DNA of 64,000 bases from CAVVIO01 sp963748095 (lineage in GTDB: Bacteria; Bacteroidota; Bacteroidia; Bacteroidales; UBA10428), in assembly GCA_963748095.1 (NCBI GenBank), contig CAVVIO010000099.1, forward strand, positions 1 to 64,000. Reading direction: 5' to 3'. Each line of letters begins with the position of its first letter. Within the stretch, counting starts at the first letter, position 1. Under the pieces are notes generated by a model. It had not been told where the DNA came from, made no database searches, and saw only the letters and a program-made list of their open reading frames with translations. Of the stretch, positions 7,756 through 17,868 are shown piece after piece. The translations under genes were made by a program, and so were the position numbers.

Positions 7756-10383
7756 ATGAATATTCCTCCCAAGTATGATCCCCGTTTAACAGAAGATAAG
7801 TGGTATAAATTCTGGATGGATAACAAATTTTTCAAATCAGAACCGAATGAAATGGAACCTTATACCATTGTAATTCCTCCTCCGAACGTTACCGGGGTTT
7901 TGCACATGGGACATATGCTAAATAACACAATTCAGGATATTCTGATCAGAAGAGCACGTATGCAGGGTAAAAATGCCCTGTGGGTTCCCGGCACCGATCA
8001 TGCTTCCATTGCAACGGAGGCACGTGTAGTAGCCAAACTTAAAAGTGAAGGGATCGAAAAGTCAAATCTAACAAGAGAAGAATTTCTTGAGCATGCCTGG
8101 GACTGGACCCGCAAACATGGTGGAATTATCCTGGAACAGCTGAAAAAACTAGGGGCCTCATGTGACTGGGATCGGACACGTTTTACAATGGATAAAGAAC
8201 TTTCAGAAAGTGTTATCCGTGTTTTTGTAGACTTATACAAAAAGGGTAAAATCTACAGGGGTGTACGTATGGTAAACTGGGATCCACAGGCAAAAACTGC
8301 AGTTTCCGATGAAGAGGTGAATTACCGTGAAGTAAAATCAAAACTTTACTATATCCATTACCAAATTGAAGACAGTGATGATTTTCTGACTATTGCCACT
8401 ACCCGTCCGGAAACCATCCTGGGCGATACGGCCGTGTGTGTAAATCCAAACGACAAACGGTATAAACATCTGAAGGGGAAGAAAGTGCGTATCCCATTGA
8501 TCAACAGGCTGGTCCCCGTAATCGAAGATGAATATGTAGATATGGAGTTTGGTACGGGTTGTTTGAAAATTACACCGGCACATGATGAGAATGATTACCA
8601 GATTGGGATAGAGCATAACCTCGAAAGCATTGATATTTTCAATGATGATGGCACATTGAATGAAAGGGCACAATTATTTGTAGGCCAAGACAGGTTTGAG
8701 GTAAGGGAACTTATCACTAAACAACTCAGCAAAGAAGGCTTTCTTGAAAAAACGCAGGATTACATGAACAAAGTTGGTTTTTCGGAACGTACCGATGCTG
8801 TAATTGAACCGAAATTATCCACGCAGTGGTTCCTGAGCATGAAAGAACTGGCAAAACCGGCGCTTGAAAATGTGATGAACGACAATATCAGATTGCATCC
8901 TGCTAAATTTAAAAATACCTACCGCTACTGGATGGAGAACGTGAAAGATTGGTGTATTTCGCGGCAATTATGGTGGGGACACCGCATTCCTGCTTATTAT
9001 CTTCCCGGTGGGAATGATTTTGTGGTAGCCCAAAATGGGGAAGAAGCCCTGGAACTTGCCCGTGAAAAGTTAAAGAATCCTGATTTGCAAATAACTGATT
9101 TACAGCAGGAAGAAGATGTATTGGATACCTGGTTTTCTTCCTGGTTATGGCCAATGTCGGTGTTCGACGGAATTCGTAATCCTGAAAATAAGGACATTCA
9201 ATATTATTATCCCACATCCGACCTGATCACCGCACCTGATATATTATTTTTCTGGGTGGCCCGGATGATTATTGCTGGTTATGAATACAAAGGTGATAAA
9301 CCATTCAGTAATGTATATCTTACGGGGATGGTAAGGGACAGCAAACGGAGAAAAATGTCGAAATCGCTGGGAAATTCACCCGATCCGTTGCAACTAATCG
9401 AAAAATACAGTGCCGATGGAATACGGGTGGGAATGCTGTTATGTTCTCCTGCAGGTAATGACCTTTTATTTGACGAGAGCTTGCCCGAACAGGGAAGAAA
9501 TTTTGCCAATAAAATCTGGAATGCTTTCCGTCTGGTAAAAAGCTGGGAAATCGATGCCGGTTTATCACAGCCAGGGCACTCGAAAGAAGGAATAATATGG
9601 TTCACAGAAAGGTTAAACAAAGCTATAGCGGAAATCGATAAAGACTTTGAACGTTACCGCATTTCGGAAGCACTGATGAAAGTATACCGGTTATTCTGGG
9701 ATGATTTTTCATCTTGGTATCTGGAGATTGTAAAACCGGAGTACCAATCTCCTGTAGATTCAGCAACTTACAATACAACCCTAGAGTTTTTTGATAAATT
9801 GTTACGGTTGCTGCATCCATTTATGCCGTTCATTACCGAAGAGATATGGCATTACCTGACCGATCGGGAGGAAAAGGAAAGTATTGTGATATCGGATTTG
9901 CCTGTTGCCAAATCTTATAATAAAAAGATCACTGGTTATTTCGATCAGGTTAAAGAAGTAGTGAGTTTCATAAGAAATACACGTATTGAAAAGAAGATTG
10001 GTAATAAGGAAAAACTTGTAATGAAAGTAAAAACGCTCGAATACCGGACAGATTTCGATTCGGTAATCCGGAAATTGACAAATTTGTCTGAACTCAGCGT
10101 AACTGACGAAAAAGCCGAGGGAGCTGTCAGTTTTATGAATAAAGCCGGCGAGTTTTATCTATTGCTTGGTGACCTGGTAAATAAGGATGAGGAAATTGGT
10201 AAACTTGAGCAGGAACTGGAATACAGTCGTGGCTTTTTATCATCGGTGATGAAAAAGCTTGGTAATGAGCGATTTGTAAACAATGCCCCCGGAAAAGTAA
10301 TTGAAATGGAACGCAGGAAGAAAGAAGATGCCGAAAATAAAATCAAAGCATTGGAAGAACGAATTGCCCAATTAAGCAAATAA
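7756..10383 (+). CDS. valS: Valyl-tRNA synthetase
   Basis: Class I aminoacyl-tRNA synthetase of 875 residues charging tRNA-Val. Class I signatures are VTGVLHMGHMLN (HIGH motif, about residues 47-58) and RRKMSKSLGNS (KMSKS at 533-537). The CP1 editing domain with TTRPETILGDTA lies between them. WFSSWLWP and the DALRxG-like DGIRVGML follow. The C-terminus is a coiled coil rich in Lys and Glu (about residues 800-875), the usual ValRS tRNA-binding arm. The length is normal for Bacteroidota. Start at ATG 7756, MNIPPKYDPRLTEDKWY. Confidence 0.97.
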   Translation: MNIPPKYDPRLTEDKWYKFWMDNKFFKSEPNEMEPYTIVIPPPNVTGVLHMGHMLNNTIQDILIRRARMQGKNALWVPGTDHASIATEARVVAKLKSEGIEKSNLTREEFLEHAWDWTRKHGGIILEQLKKLGASCDWDRTRFTMDKELSESVIRVFVDLYKKGKIYRGVRMVNWDPQAKTAVSDEEVNYREVKSKLYYIHYQIEDSDDFLTIATTRPETILGDTAVCVNPNDKRYKHLKGKKVRIPLINRLVPVIEDEYVDMEFGTGCLKITPAHDENDYQIGIEHNLESIDIFNDDGTLNERAQLFVGQDRFEVRELITKQLSKEGFLEKTQDYMNKVGFSERTDAVIEPKLSTQWFLSMKELAKPALENVMNDNIRLHPAKFKNTYRYWMENVKDWCISRQLWWGHRIPAYYLPGGNDFVVAQNGEEALELAREKLKNPDLQITDLQQEEDVLDTWFSSWLWPMSVFDGIRNPENKDIQYYYPTSDLITAPDILFFWVARMIIAGYEYKGDKPFSNVYLTGMVRDSKRRKMSKSLGNSPDPLQLIEKYSADGIRVGMLLCSPAGNDLLFDESLPEQGRNFANKIWNAFRLVKSWEIDAGLSQPGHSKEGIIWFTERLNKAIAEIDKDFERYRISEALMKVYRLFWDDFSSWYLEIVKPEYQSPVDSATYNTTLEFFDKLLRLLHPFMPFITEEIWHYLTDREEKESIVISDLPVAKSYNKKITGYFDQVKEVVSFIRNTRIEKKIGNKEKLVMKVKTLEYRTDFDSVIRKLTNLSELSVTDEKAEGAVSFMNKAGEFYLLLGDLVNKDEEIGKLEQELEYSRGFLSSVMKKLGNERFVNNAPGKVIEMERRKKEDAENKIKALEERIAQLSK

Positions 10384-10435
10384 GTGTCGGAATATAAGTA
10401 GTTAAAAAATTTCAGGTATTTACAAACATGAAGTT

Positions 10436-11074
10436 TTAAGGTGCCAGCCGGCAGATATCCCATGTTCCCATGTCGTGTGTATATTCAAACCGGTCGTGTA
10501 ACCTGTTTTCTCTTCCCTGCCAGAATTCAAACAAATCGGGTATCAGGCGATATCCACCCCAGTAAATGGGTCGTTTTAACTGGGAATTTTTGAATATTTT
10601 TATATAATCTTCCTGAAGCGATTCAAGGTACTCACGATTGGGTATTTTTTTACTTTGTGGCGACGCCCAGGCCCCAGCCTGACTGCCTTCGGGACGGGAA
10701 TCAAAATAGTCATCCGATTCGTCGTGACTGGTTTTAACAATTTTACCTTCGATTCGAATTTGCCTTTCCAGCGCGTACCAGTAAAATACCAAAGCCCCCC
10801 ATGGATTTTCGGTTATCTGAAACCCTTTTTTACTCTCATAATTGGTAAAAAAAACAAATCCTCTTTCGTCCCAGTGACGCAACAGCACAATTCTGGCTGA
10901 AGGTTTTCCTTCGGTAGTGCAAGTTGCCAGGGTCATGGCATTGGCATCGGTTAAATTATGATTAGTTGCCTCTTCCATCCATTTTTTGAATTGCCGGAAT
11001 GGGTCTTTCTCCAGGTCTTTATAGCTTAATTTCCTGGATAAATATTCTCTTCTTATACTGGATATATCTGTCAT
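10436..11074 (-). CDS. pdxH: Pyridoxamine 5'-phosphate oxidase
   Basis: FMN enzyme of 212 residues that makes pyridoxal 5'-phosphate. Family motifs seen: DPFRQFKKWMEEA near the N-terminus, ARIVLLRHWDERGFVFFTNY, SKKGFQI, WYALERQIRIEGKI, RPEGSQAGAWASPQSK, PIYWGGYRLIPDLFEFWQGR and the NRLHDRFEY segment. The terminal RLAP matches the conserved PdxH end. It is the last gene of the minus-strand run DUF4783-nadC-yihY-pdxH and lies 33 bases after yihY. Confidence 0.96.
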   Translation of the reverse strand: MTDISSIRREYLSRKLSYKDLEKDPFRQFKKWMEEATNHNLTDANAMTLATCTTEGKPSARIVLLRHWDERGFVFFTNYESKKGFQITENPWGALVFYWYALERQIRIEGKIVKTSHDESDDYFDSRPEGSQAGAWASPQSKKIPNREYLESLQEDYIKIFKNSQLKRPIYWGGYRLIPDLFEFWQGRENRLHDRFEYTHDMGTWDICRLAP

Positions 11075-11107
11075 TATATTATGATAATTCTTTGTTTATG
11101 AAACAAG

Positions 11108-12052
11108 TTATTCCTCCGAAGGTTCGGAAATCTGAAGGTGTGCATTGTTTATACTGGCATTTAGTTCGAAACCGATAATAAGGGCAAGGGCATTAAAATT
11201 TAACCATAACATAAGCGCCATCAATGCACCTATTGAACCGAAGAAGCGGTTAAACTGGGCAAAATTATTAACAAAATAAGAGAAGCCGAGTGAAGCCAGT
11301 ATCGAAAGGATGGTGGCAAAGGTGGAACCGGCTGATATAAATTTCCATTCTGTTCTTCGGTTTGGTGCCAGGTAATAAAAAAAGGAAATGGCAAAAAAGG
11401 TCATTCCTATAATAATAATCCATTTACCCGCCTGCAACAGGTAAAATGTCAATGTCGATTCGATGATTCCCAATGCCAGTAGTTTTTCGATGACTGAACG
11501 ACTAAAGAAAAGTAAAATGGCAGCTGCAGTAACCAGTGTAAACACAATAAATACAAGAGCTATGGCAATTAACCGTTGCTCTATCCAGGGTCGGGTTTCA
11601 ATAATATGATAGGTAGCATTAAAAGCTGCGATCATTCCATGTATTCCCTTTTGTGCAAAGAACAGGGCTACCACGAATCCGAATATTTGCAGTCCGCTTC
11701 GCTTCTGAAAAATTTCATTCAAAAGTGATTCGATAGCAATAAAAGAATTGGAAGGAATAATATCGGATAAAATTTCAAACAATTCATGTTTAAAGTCACT
11801 TATCGGTAAAAAAGGGAGCAGGGTCAGTAGAAAAATTATTGCCGGACCAAGAGCCAACAGAAAATTAAATGCCACTGATGTAGCACGCGTATTAACGGAT
11901 CCTTTTTGGATACCTTTTACAAAAAACCAAAAAACATCGTAAATGGGAACACCTTCAAAACCGGGAAATGTTAATTTTTTCAAACGTTGGCCTACACGAT
12001 GAATAAATTTATTCAGAAATTTATATGTGTGTTGATATGTTTCCTGATCCAT
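11108..12052 (-). CDS. YihY/BrkB-family membrane protein
   Basis: Integral membrane protein of 314 residues with about six hydrophobic segments. It shows the family features: STNTRATSVAFNFLLALGPA-type first helix region, FAQKGIHGMIAAFNATYH, YYLAPNRRTEWKFISAGS, and FNRFFGSIGALMALMLWLNF near the end. Older names (ribonuclease BN) were wrong for this family. Its transport or structural role is not established. It lies one base after the nadC stop and is surely in the same operon. Confidence 0.88.
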   Translation of the reverse strand: MDQETYQHTYKFLNKFIHRVGQRLKKLTFPGFEGVPIYDVFWFFVKGIQKGSVNTRATSVAFNFLLALGPAIIFLLTLLPFLPISDFKHELFEILSDIIPSNSFIAIESLLNEIFQKRSGLQIFGFVVALFFAQKGIHGMIAAFNATYHIIETRPWIEQRLIAIALVFIVFTLVTAAAILLFFSRSVIEKLLALGIIESTLTFYLLQAGKWIIIIGMTFFAISFFYYLAPNRRTEWKFISAGSTFATILSILASLGFSYFVNNFAQFNRFFGSIGALMALMLWLNFNALALIIGFELNASINNAHLQISEPSEE

Positions 12053-12053
12053 G

Positions 12054-12902
12054 TTAGAAATCGATGGCTTTAAGGCTCATGTCAAGACTTCTGATTTGGT
12101 GTGTAAGGGCTCCGACAGATATGTAATCGACACCGCATTCGGCATAAGAACGAATGTTTTTCAAAGTTATGCCTCCCGATGATTCAGTCTCTATCCTTTT
12201 ATTTATAAGTTTTACAGCTTCCAGGGTTTGTTCAACAGAAAAATTGTCCAGCAGAATTCTGTCAACTTTTTCAACATCAAGAATTTTTTCAACATCAGAT
12301 AAGTTACGGGCTTCAATCTCAATTTTAAGTTTTTTGTTGACTTTCATCAGGTATTCATGTACACGTGTGACAGCCTGTTCGATCCCTCCCGAGAAATCAA
12401 TATGATTATCTTTTATCAGAATCATATCGTATAGTCCGATCCGGTGATTTTCCCCACCTCCTAACTTTACCGCACTTTTTTCAAGCAGACGCATTCCCGA
12501 GGTTGTTTTGCGAGTGTCAAGTATTTTAACAGGTAGTCCTTGTAATTTTTCAACATAAGATCGAGTTTGAGTTGCAATTCCGCTCAAGCGTTGCATTAGG
12601 TTCAATACCAGTCTTTCTGCCTGCAGTAATGCAAGAACTTTTCCTTCAGCAATAAAGGCAATGTCTCCTGCTTTAATGGCGTCCCCGTCTTTTTTGAAAT
12701 ACTTTATGTTACAGTTCTTATCCAGTTTTTTAAATACATGGGAGGCAAATTCTACTCCGGCCAATACTCCGTCTTCCTTGATCAGCAGTTGAACTTTCCC
12801 TTTAGCTGATGCTGGTATGCAGGCCAGGGAAGTGTGATCACCGTCGCCAATGTCTTCCCGTAATGCATTATCAATAAACTGGTCAAGATAATTATTCCAC
12901 AT
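12054..12902 (-). CDS. nadC: Nicotinate-nucleotide pyrophosphorylase (carboxylating)
   Basis: Quinolinate phosphoribosyltransferase of 282 residues in de novo NAD synthesis. Visible are REDIGDGDHTS, ERLVLNLMQRLSGIATQT, ILDTRKTTSGMRLLEKSAV, GGGENHRIGLYDMILIKDNH, EIEARNLSDVEKIL and the C-terminal SGGITLKNIRSYAECGVDYI barrel end. Active-site Lys and Arg lie in the DTRKT and KDNH motifs. The start overlaps the end of the DUF4783 gene by 11 bases, which suggests translational coupling. Confidence 0.96.
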   Translation of the reverse strand: MWNNYLDQFIDNALREDIGDGDHTSLACIPASAKGKVQLLIKEDGVLAGVEFASHVFKKLDKNCNIKYFKKDGDAIKAGDIAFIAEGKVLALLQAERLVLNLMQRLSGIATQTRSYVEKLQGLPVKILDTRKTTSGMRLLEKSAVKLGGGENHRIGLYDMILIKDNHIDFSGGIEQAVTRVHEYLMKVNKKLKIEIEARNLSDVEKILDVEKVDRILLDNFSVEQTLEAVKLINKRIETESSGGITLKNIRSYAECGVDYISVGALTHQIRSLDMSLKAIDF

Positions 12903-13303
12903 GTTCTTCTTCGATTCTCAACTGATGGATATAAGGACCTTCATCCTTCATTTTAATTAATATGGTGACACGGTAGTTTTTTGTTGGTGTAGATAAACTT
13001 CCTATAGCATATTTTGAAGAGTCTTTTCCTCCGCGGTGTAAAATTACAAACCCGGTAGGCTTATGACTGGTAAAAAAATTCTTTAAAATTAATTCTGCCT
13101 GGTCTTTACTGTAAATGCCTTCCATTTCCTGGATTGCCAGCTCCACATTACTGTTAAAATAACCGGAAAGGGCTTTGGCATCTCCCGATTCGATAGCTTT
13201 TGCTATTCCATCAGTAATATCGCCAGCTTTAACATATGTTGCTGAAAAGCCCAGCCATAGTATGGCAATTGCAATTATTAAAAAACGGCTTTATGGTTTT
13301 CAT
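12892..13303 (-). CDS. DUF4783-like secreted protein, frameshift in the signal peptide
   Basis: The mature part (SGDAKALSGYFNSNVELAI, then HRGGKDSSKYAIGSL) has the look of DUF4783, an NTF2-like Bacteroidota family often beside nadC. The ATG at 13303 begins MKTIKP, but the hydrophobic stretch LIIAIAILWLGFSA lies in another frame. Removing one base of the cytosines at about 13286-13288 (plus strand ggc) restores a clean signal peptide, MKTIKRFLIIAIAILWLGFS. The corrected protein is about 136 residues. It is the first gene of the nadC operon. The indel may be a sequencing error or a real inactivation. Confidence 0.7.
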
Positions 13304-13405
13304 TTCTGTTTAGCTTAAGTTTGTACACTTTTTGTTACTCAAAAACCGAACCAAATAATTTGGGTTTCAAGCCGTATAAAATTAAAATTAATAATTTTAA
13401 ATACA

Positions 13406-13879
13406 ATGAAAATTACCTTAATAAATATAGGTAAGACAGATATAAGTAATGTAAATGAGGGTGTTAAGCTATATGAAAAACGTATAAAAAAATATATCCC
13501 TTTTGAGATTATTTACTTGCCCGACATTAAAAGCAGAAGGAATGTAAACGTACGCCAGCAGCAGGAAACAGAAGGGAAATCTATTCTGAAGGCGATTGAA
13601 AAAGCTGATCATATAATTTTACTCGATGAAAAGGGGAAAGAATATTCATCTGTAGAATTTTCCGGTCATATGCAGGAACTGATGAACCGTTCGGTTAAAC
13701 ATCTTATTTTTGTAACAGGTGGGCCATACGGGTTTTCTGAAGAAGTGTATGCCAGGGCATCTGAATTGATTTCACTTTCACGTATGACATTCTCACACCA
13801 ACTTGTAAGGTTGATATTTACCGAACAGTTATACCGGGCAATGACAATTATTAAAGGGGAACCATATCATCACAGTTAA
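13406..13879 (+). CDS. rlmH: 23S rRNA (pseudouridine1915-N3)-methyltransferase RlmH
   Basis: SPOUT methyltransferase of 157 residues that modifies helix 69 of 23S rRNA. The knotted SAM site is visible: LLDEKGKEYSSVEFS, FVTGGPYGFSEEVY and LSLSRMTFSHQLVRLIFTEQ, followed by the conserved terminal LYRAMTIIKGEPYHHS. The length matches the family. It is divergent from the DUF4783-nadC operon. The histidine kinase gene starts 39 bases downstream. Confidence 0.97.
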   Translation: MKITLINIGKTDISNVNEGVKLYEKRIKKYIPFEIIYLPDIKSRRNVNVRQQQETEGKSILKAIEKADHIILLDEKGKEYSSVEFSGHMQELMNRSVKHLIFVTGGPYGFSEEVYARASELISLSRMTFSHQLVRLIFTEQLYRAMTIIKGEPYHHS

Positions 13880-13918
13880 AATTTATTTTAAATTTACATG
13901 GATTAATCTGGCCAATTC

Positions 13919-16900
13919 ATGAAAACTTTCAGATATTTAGTTATTACGATCATAATTTTTCTGCTTGCTTTCCTGTTTTCTTTTGTTATAGGCAGGATTT
14001 CATATGGAGATAAGGAAATTAAAAAATTTCAGAAAAAACTGAATTCCAGGTACGAATTACTTGATAAATATGCCGAACAGATTTTCAGCCACGATACAGC
14101 CATTGGTCCCGGCCCGGCAGAAAAAAGCGGATTAATACTGTTATTATATAAAAACGACAGTCTTTCTTACTGGTCGGATAACACCATTCATATTCCAGTT
14201 CAATATAAAAATATTGACTTTAGCAAACGGTTTATTTTTCTTGCCAATACATGGTTTGTAGTTAAAAAATTTCAGCAAAAGAACCTGAAACTGGTTGGCC
14301 TGGTATTTATAAAGAAAGAATATTTGTACGAGAATGATTTTTTGCAAAACCATTTTCAAAAAGATTTCAGACTGCCACCCAAGGCAGAAATTTTGAATTT
14401 CGTTACCGATAATACCTTTTCTATATATGATTGGGATAAAAACTATCTATTTTCAATAAGATTCAATGGAGAAAAGAAATACCGGACATCGACAGGATAT
14501 ATTGCCGCGGCCTTGTATTTTCTGGGAATCATCTTACTCTTGATTTTTTTATATAATCTTGCCGGTAAGGAGAATGAAAAGGTACTTAAAAGAAACTGGA
14601 GAATAGCCGGCATAATATTATTTCTGATTTTGATAAGAACGGTCTTTCTTGTCTTTCGATTTCCAGACTTCCTGAATGATCTTGAATTATTCAGCCCTTT
14701 GATATACGGGCATTCTGTATTGATACCGTCATTGGGTGATCTCATGATCGATTCGATCCTGATTTTTTTCATCGTTTTTCTGGTAAAAACCAAATTTCAC
14801 CTTTCGGATGAAATGATATTGGGTCATCGGTTACGCGGGAATATATTGCTTGTCATCTTATCATTTATCAGTGTCGTTTTTATTTATTATTCCTATTTTA
14901 TTTTTAAAAGTCTTATCCTTAATTCGAGTATTTCATTTGAAATGTATAAGGTCACCGAGCTCACCGTGTTCAGCTTTGTGGCGTTATTTATAGTGGCACT
15001 GAATTATGCTTCATTGGTTTTAATTTTTGATAAGATATATGGGTTATGCTATAAAGCTTGTAGCATACAAAGAATGATAATAGTGTTTTCCATAGTAGAA
15101 ATATTTACAATAGGGCTGTTTTATTTTCTTGGAAACGGAATTGATCTTGTTACGGCACTTTTCTTTTACCTGTTTTTTATTTTTCTGGGAATTCTCAGAT
15201 ACCGGGAAAAGCGCCTCAATGCTTATTCCACACTGGTATTACTTGTTTTACTTTTAGCGCTCTATACTGTTTATTTTACAGGATTTTATATTCAAATAAA
15301 AAATACCAATGTAAAAAAAGTACTGGCCGAAAATCTGGCGAATGAGCATGATCCGGTTGCAGAATATTTACTGGAAGATATAAGCAGCCGTCTCCGTAAT
15401 GATTCTAATATCGTTAATCTTTTATCGGTAACTAATTTTAACATCGATAATGTTTATTCTTATCTGCGTAAAAATTATTTTAATGGTTTCTGGACAAAAT
15501 ACGTCACACAGGTGGCCCCATGTACACCAATGGACAGTGTACTTGTAGGGGATCCGGATAATAAATCATACCATTGTCATCAGTTTTTCGGCCACCTGAT
15601 CACTGAAAGAGGGATTAAATTGCCCAACTCCAGGTTTTATTATATCGATAATCAAAACGGGCGGATAAGTTATCTGGGAAGTTTCACTTATTATCTGAGG
15701 GATACACATGAAAAAGTGACGTTGTTCATTGAGCTGGATTCCAGGTTGTTGTCCACTGCCCTGGGATATCCTGAATTATTATTACGGAATAATTTTTCAA
15801 GAGATGACCTGTTACGGCGTTATTCCTATGCAAAATATAACCGGGGTGGACTAATTTCACAATCGGGAGATTTTCAGTACAGTCGCGAATTAAATGTTTA
15901 CGGAAAATTCGATCAGCAATTTACCACACTTTCGTTTGGCAATTACGACCATTTAATCTATCGTATAGATAAAAACAATACAATTATAGTCAGTGGTAAT
16001 TCCATAAGAACATTCGATTACCTTGTTTCCTTCTCTTATATTTTTGTATTTTTCTATTTGCTGATAATAACTTCCCTTATTACATTGAATTTTTCTGTCC
16101 TAAAAAAAGGCATTGAATTAAATTTCAAAAACAAAATTCAGTTTTCTATTATCATCATCCTCTTAATTTCATTGGTTTTTATTGGTGGTGGCACAATATA
16201 TTTCAGCATCCGGCAATACAAAGACAAACAATTAGATAACCTGTCGGAAAAAATTCAGTCGGTTTACGTCGAAATTGAACGGGAGCTTTCCTATGAAGAC
16301 AAAATAAATCCTTTCTGGTACGGCGATGGTTACGATAATCTGGATCAGTTGCTCATAAAATTTTCCGATGTTTTTTATACCGATATTAACTTATATGATC
16401 CGGATGGAAACTTACTGGCCACTTCTCGTCCCGAAATTTTCGATCTGGGACTGCAGGGAAACAAGATCAACCCGGTAGCGTTTGAAAAATTGAAATACAA
16501 ACAGCAAGCTTTGTATGTCCATAAAGAAAGTATAGGTAAATTAAGTTATTTATCAGCATATGTACCTTTTATTAATGTAGATAATAAATTACTGGCATAC
16601 CTTAATTTACCCTATTTCACCAAACAAAATGTACTGAAACAAGACCTTACAACTCTTGTGGTGGCCATAGTAAATATTTATGTATTGCTAATTCTTCTTA
16701 CCATTGCCGTGGCAGTGTTTATTTCCGATCAGATAACACGACCGCTGCGAATGATTCAGCAAAAATTCAGCGAAATTGAGCTTGGTAAAAAATATGAGCA
16801 GATTCAATATAAGGGTAAAGATGAAATAGGAAGTCTTGTAAGAGAATACAACCGAATGGTGGATGAGCTTGAAAGAAGTGTTGATTTACTGGCAAAATCC

Positions 16901-17584
16901 GAAAGGGAAATGGCCTGGCGGGAAATGGCCAAACAAATTGCCCACGAAATAAAAAATCCGCTTACGCCAATGAAACTAAGTGTTCAACATTTATTACGTG
17001 CCTGGCAAGATAGCAGCGAAAATTACGGGGAATATCTTGAAAGGGTTTCTCGTACAATTATTGAACAAATTGACAATCTTTCCACAATTGCATCAGAGTT
17101 CTCAAATTTTGCCAAAATGCCACGTGCAAATAATCAAAAGGTGAACCTGGTGGAAACTATTAGAGATATTGTTGACTTATTTGGAGATTCGAAAAAAGCA
17201 GAAATACTTGCCAATTTCCATGATAACATTGAATTAAATGTGTTTGCCGATAAAGAGCAATTATCAAGGGTATTTATTAATCTTGTTAAAAATGCCCTTC
17301 AATCCATACCTGAAAAAACAGAAGGCAAGATACTGATTGATATCAGCAGCCATTCTCCTCTGGCAATTATCCGAATAAGCGATAACGGGAAGGGTATCCC
17401 GGAAGAACTAAGAGATAAGTTGTTTATGCCTAATTTCACCACAAAAAGCAGTGGAATGGGATTAGGTCTGGCAATTGTAAAAAATATTATTGAAAACATA
17501 CAGGGTGAAATCACTTTTGAAACGATAGTAGGTCAGGGAACGACTTTTATTGTTAAAATACCTGTTTATAATGAAGAAAAGTGA
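13919..17584 (+). CDS. Large multi-pass sensor histidine kinase (NtrY-like)
   Basis: Protein of 1221 residues. An N-terminal helix (5-25) and a first extracytoplasmic stretch are followed by a bundle of roughly eight more membrane segments up to about residue 455. A second extracytoplasmic region follows, then membrane segments near 700-760, a second sensor-like stretch, and a final helix near 910-930. A HAMP domain (ITRPLRMIQQKFSEIELG) leads to the kinase. The phospho-acceptor His1009 is in AKQIAHEIKNPLTPMKLS. N box NLVKNALQS, G1 SDNGKGIP and G2 SSGMGLGLAIV are intact, so it should be active. No response regulator is adjacent. The kinase core resembles NtrY; the signal is unknown. Confidence 0.9.
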   Translation: MKTFRYLVITIIIFLLAFLFSFVIGRISYGDKEIKKFQKKLNSRYELLDKYAEQIFSHDTAIGPGPAEKSGLILLLYKNDSLSYWSDNTIHIPVQYKNIDFSKRFIFLANTWFVVKKFQQKNLKLVGLVFIKKEYLYENDFLQNHFQKDFRLPPKAEILNFVTDNTFSIYDWDKNYLFSIRFNGEKKYRTSTGYIAAALYFLGIILLLIFLYNLAGKENEKVLKRNWRIAGIILFLILIRTVFLVFRFPDFLNDLELFSPLIYGHSVLIPSLGDLMIDSILIFFIVFLVKTKFHLSDEMILGHRLRGNILLVILSFISVVFIYYSYFIFKSLILNSSISFEMYKVTELTVFSFVALFIVALNYASLVLIFDKIYGLCYKACSIQRMIIVFSIVEIFTIGLFYFLGNGIDLVTALFFYLFFIFLGILRYREKRLNAYSTLVLLVLLLALYTVYFTGFYIQIKNTNVKKVLAENLANEHDPVAEYLLEDISSRLRNDSNIVNLLSVTNFNIDNVYSYLRKNYFNGFWTKYVTQVAPCTPMDSVLVGDPDNKSYHCHQFFGHLITERGIKLPNSRFYYIDNQNGRISYLGSFTYYLRDTHEKVTLFIELDSRLLSTALGYPELLLRNNFSRDDLLRRYSYAKYNRGGLISQSGDFQYSRELNVYGKFDQQFTTLSFGNYDHLIYRIDKNNTIIVSGNSIRTFDYLVSFSYIFVFFYLLIITSLITLNFSVLKKGIELNFKNKIQFSIIIILLISLVFIGGGTIYFSIRQYKDKQLDNLSEKIQSVYVEIERELSYEDKINPFWYGDGYDNLDQLLIKFSDVFYTDINLYDPDGNLLATSRPEIFDLGLQGNKINPVAFEKLKYKQQALYVHKESIGKLSYLSAYVPFINVDNKLLAYLNLPYFTKQNVLKQDLTTLVVAIVNIYVLLILLTIAVAVFISDQITRPLRMIQQKFSEIELGKKYEQIQYKGKDEIGSLVREYNRMVDELERSVDLLAKSEREMAWREMAKQIAHEIKNPLTPMKLSVQHLLRAWQDSSENYGEYLERVSRTIIEQIDNLSTIASEFSNFAKMPRANNQKVNLVETIRDIVDLFGDSKKAEILANFHDNIELNVFADKEQLSRVFINLVKNALQSIPEKTEGKILIDISSHSPLAIIRISDNGKGIPEELRDKLFMPNFTTKSSGMGLGLAIVKNIIENIQGEITFETIVGQGTTFIVKIPVYNEEK

Positions 17585-17603
17585 GGTTTCAGTTAATAAA
17601 ATG

Positions 17604-17660
17604 GTACGGTTTGTCTAATTTTTAATTTCAGGATGTAACCCATTATCCGGTGAACCGTAC
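17604..17660. repeat. Inverted repeat behind the histidine kinase gene
   Basis: GTACGGTT at 17604-17611 pairs with AACCGTAC at 17653-17660. Inside it GGAT (17631-17634) can pair with ATCC (17645-17648). This could be a folded transcript end or an operator. There is no clear T-run, so I do not call it a terminator. A second stem (TTAA, G bulge, TTGTCTT with AAGACAATTAA) lies at about 17720-17752. The rest of the 284-base gap is AT-rich, with a -7-like TATATTTG at 17832-17839 ahead of the next gene. Confidence 0.35.
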
Positions 17661-17868
17661 AAGAAAAGCTGCTAGTCTGGAAAAAATCTTTAAGCAGCAA
17701 CTAATTATTTTCTGTATTAATTAAGTTGTCTTATTCATCAAAAGACAATTAAAATTAATTTATTTGGATTATCTAATTGTCGTACAATACTATTGTTGAA
17801 ATCTTTTTAAAAGCTGACAATAATTTATTTTTATATTTGATAGATAATAAACCCTATAACGAAATTTT

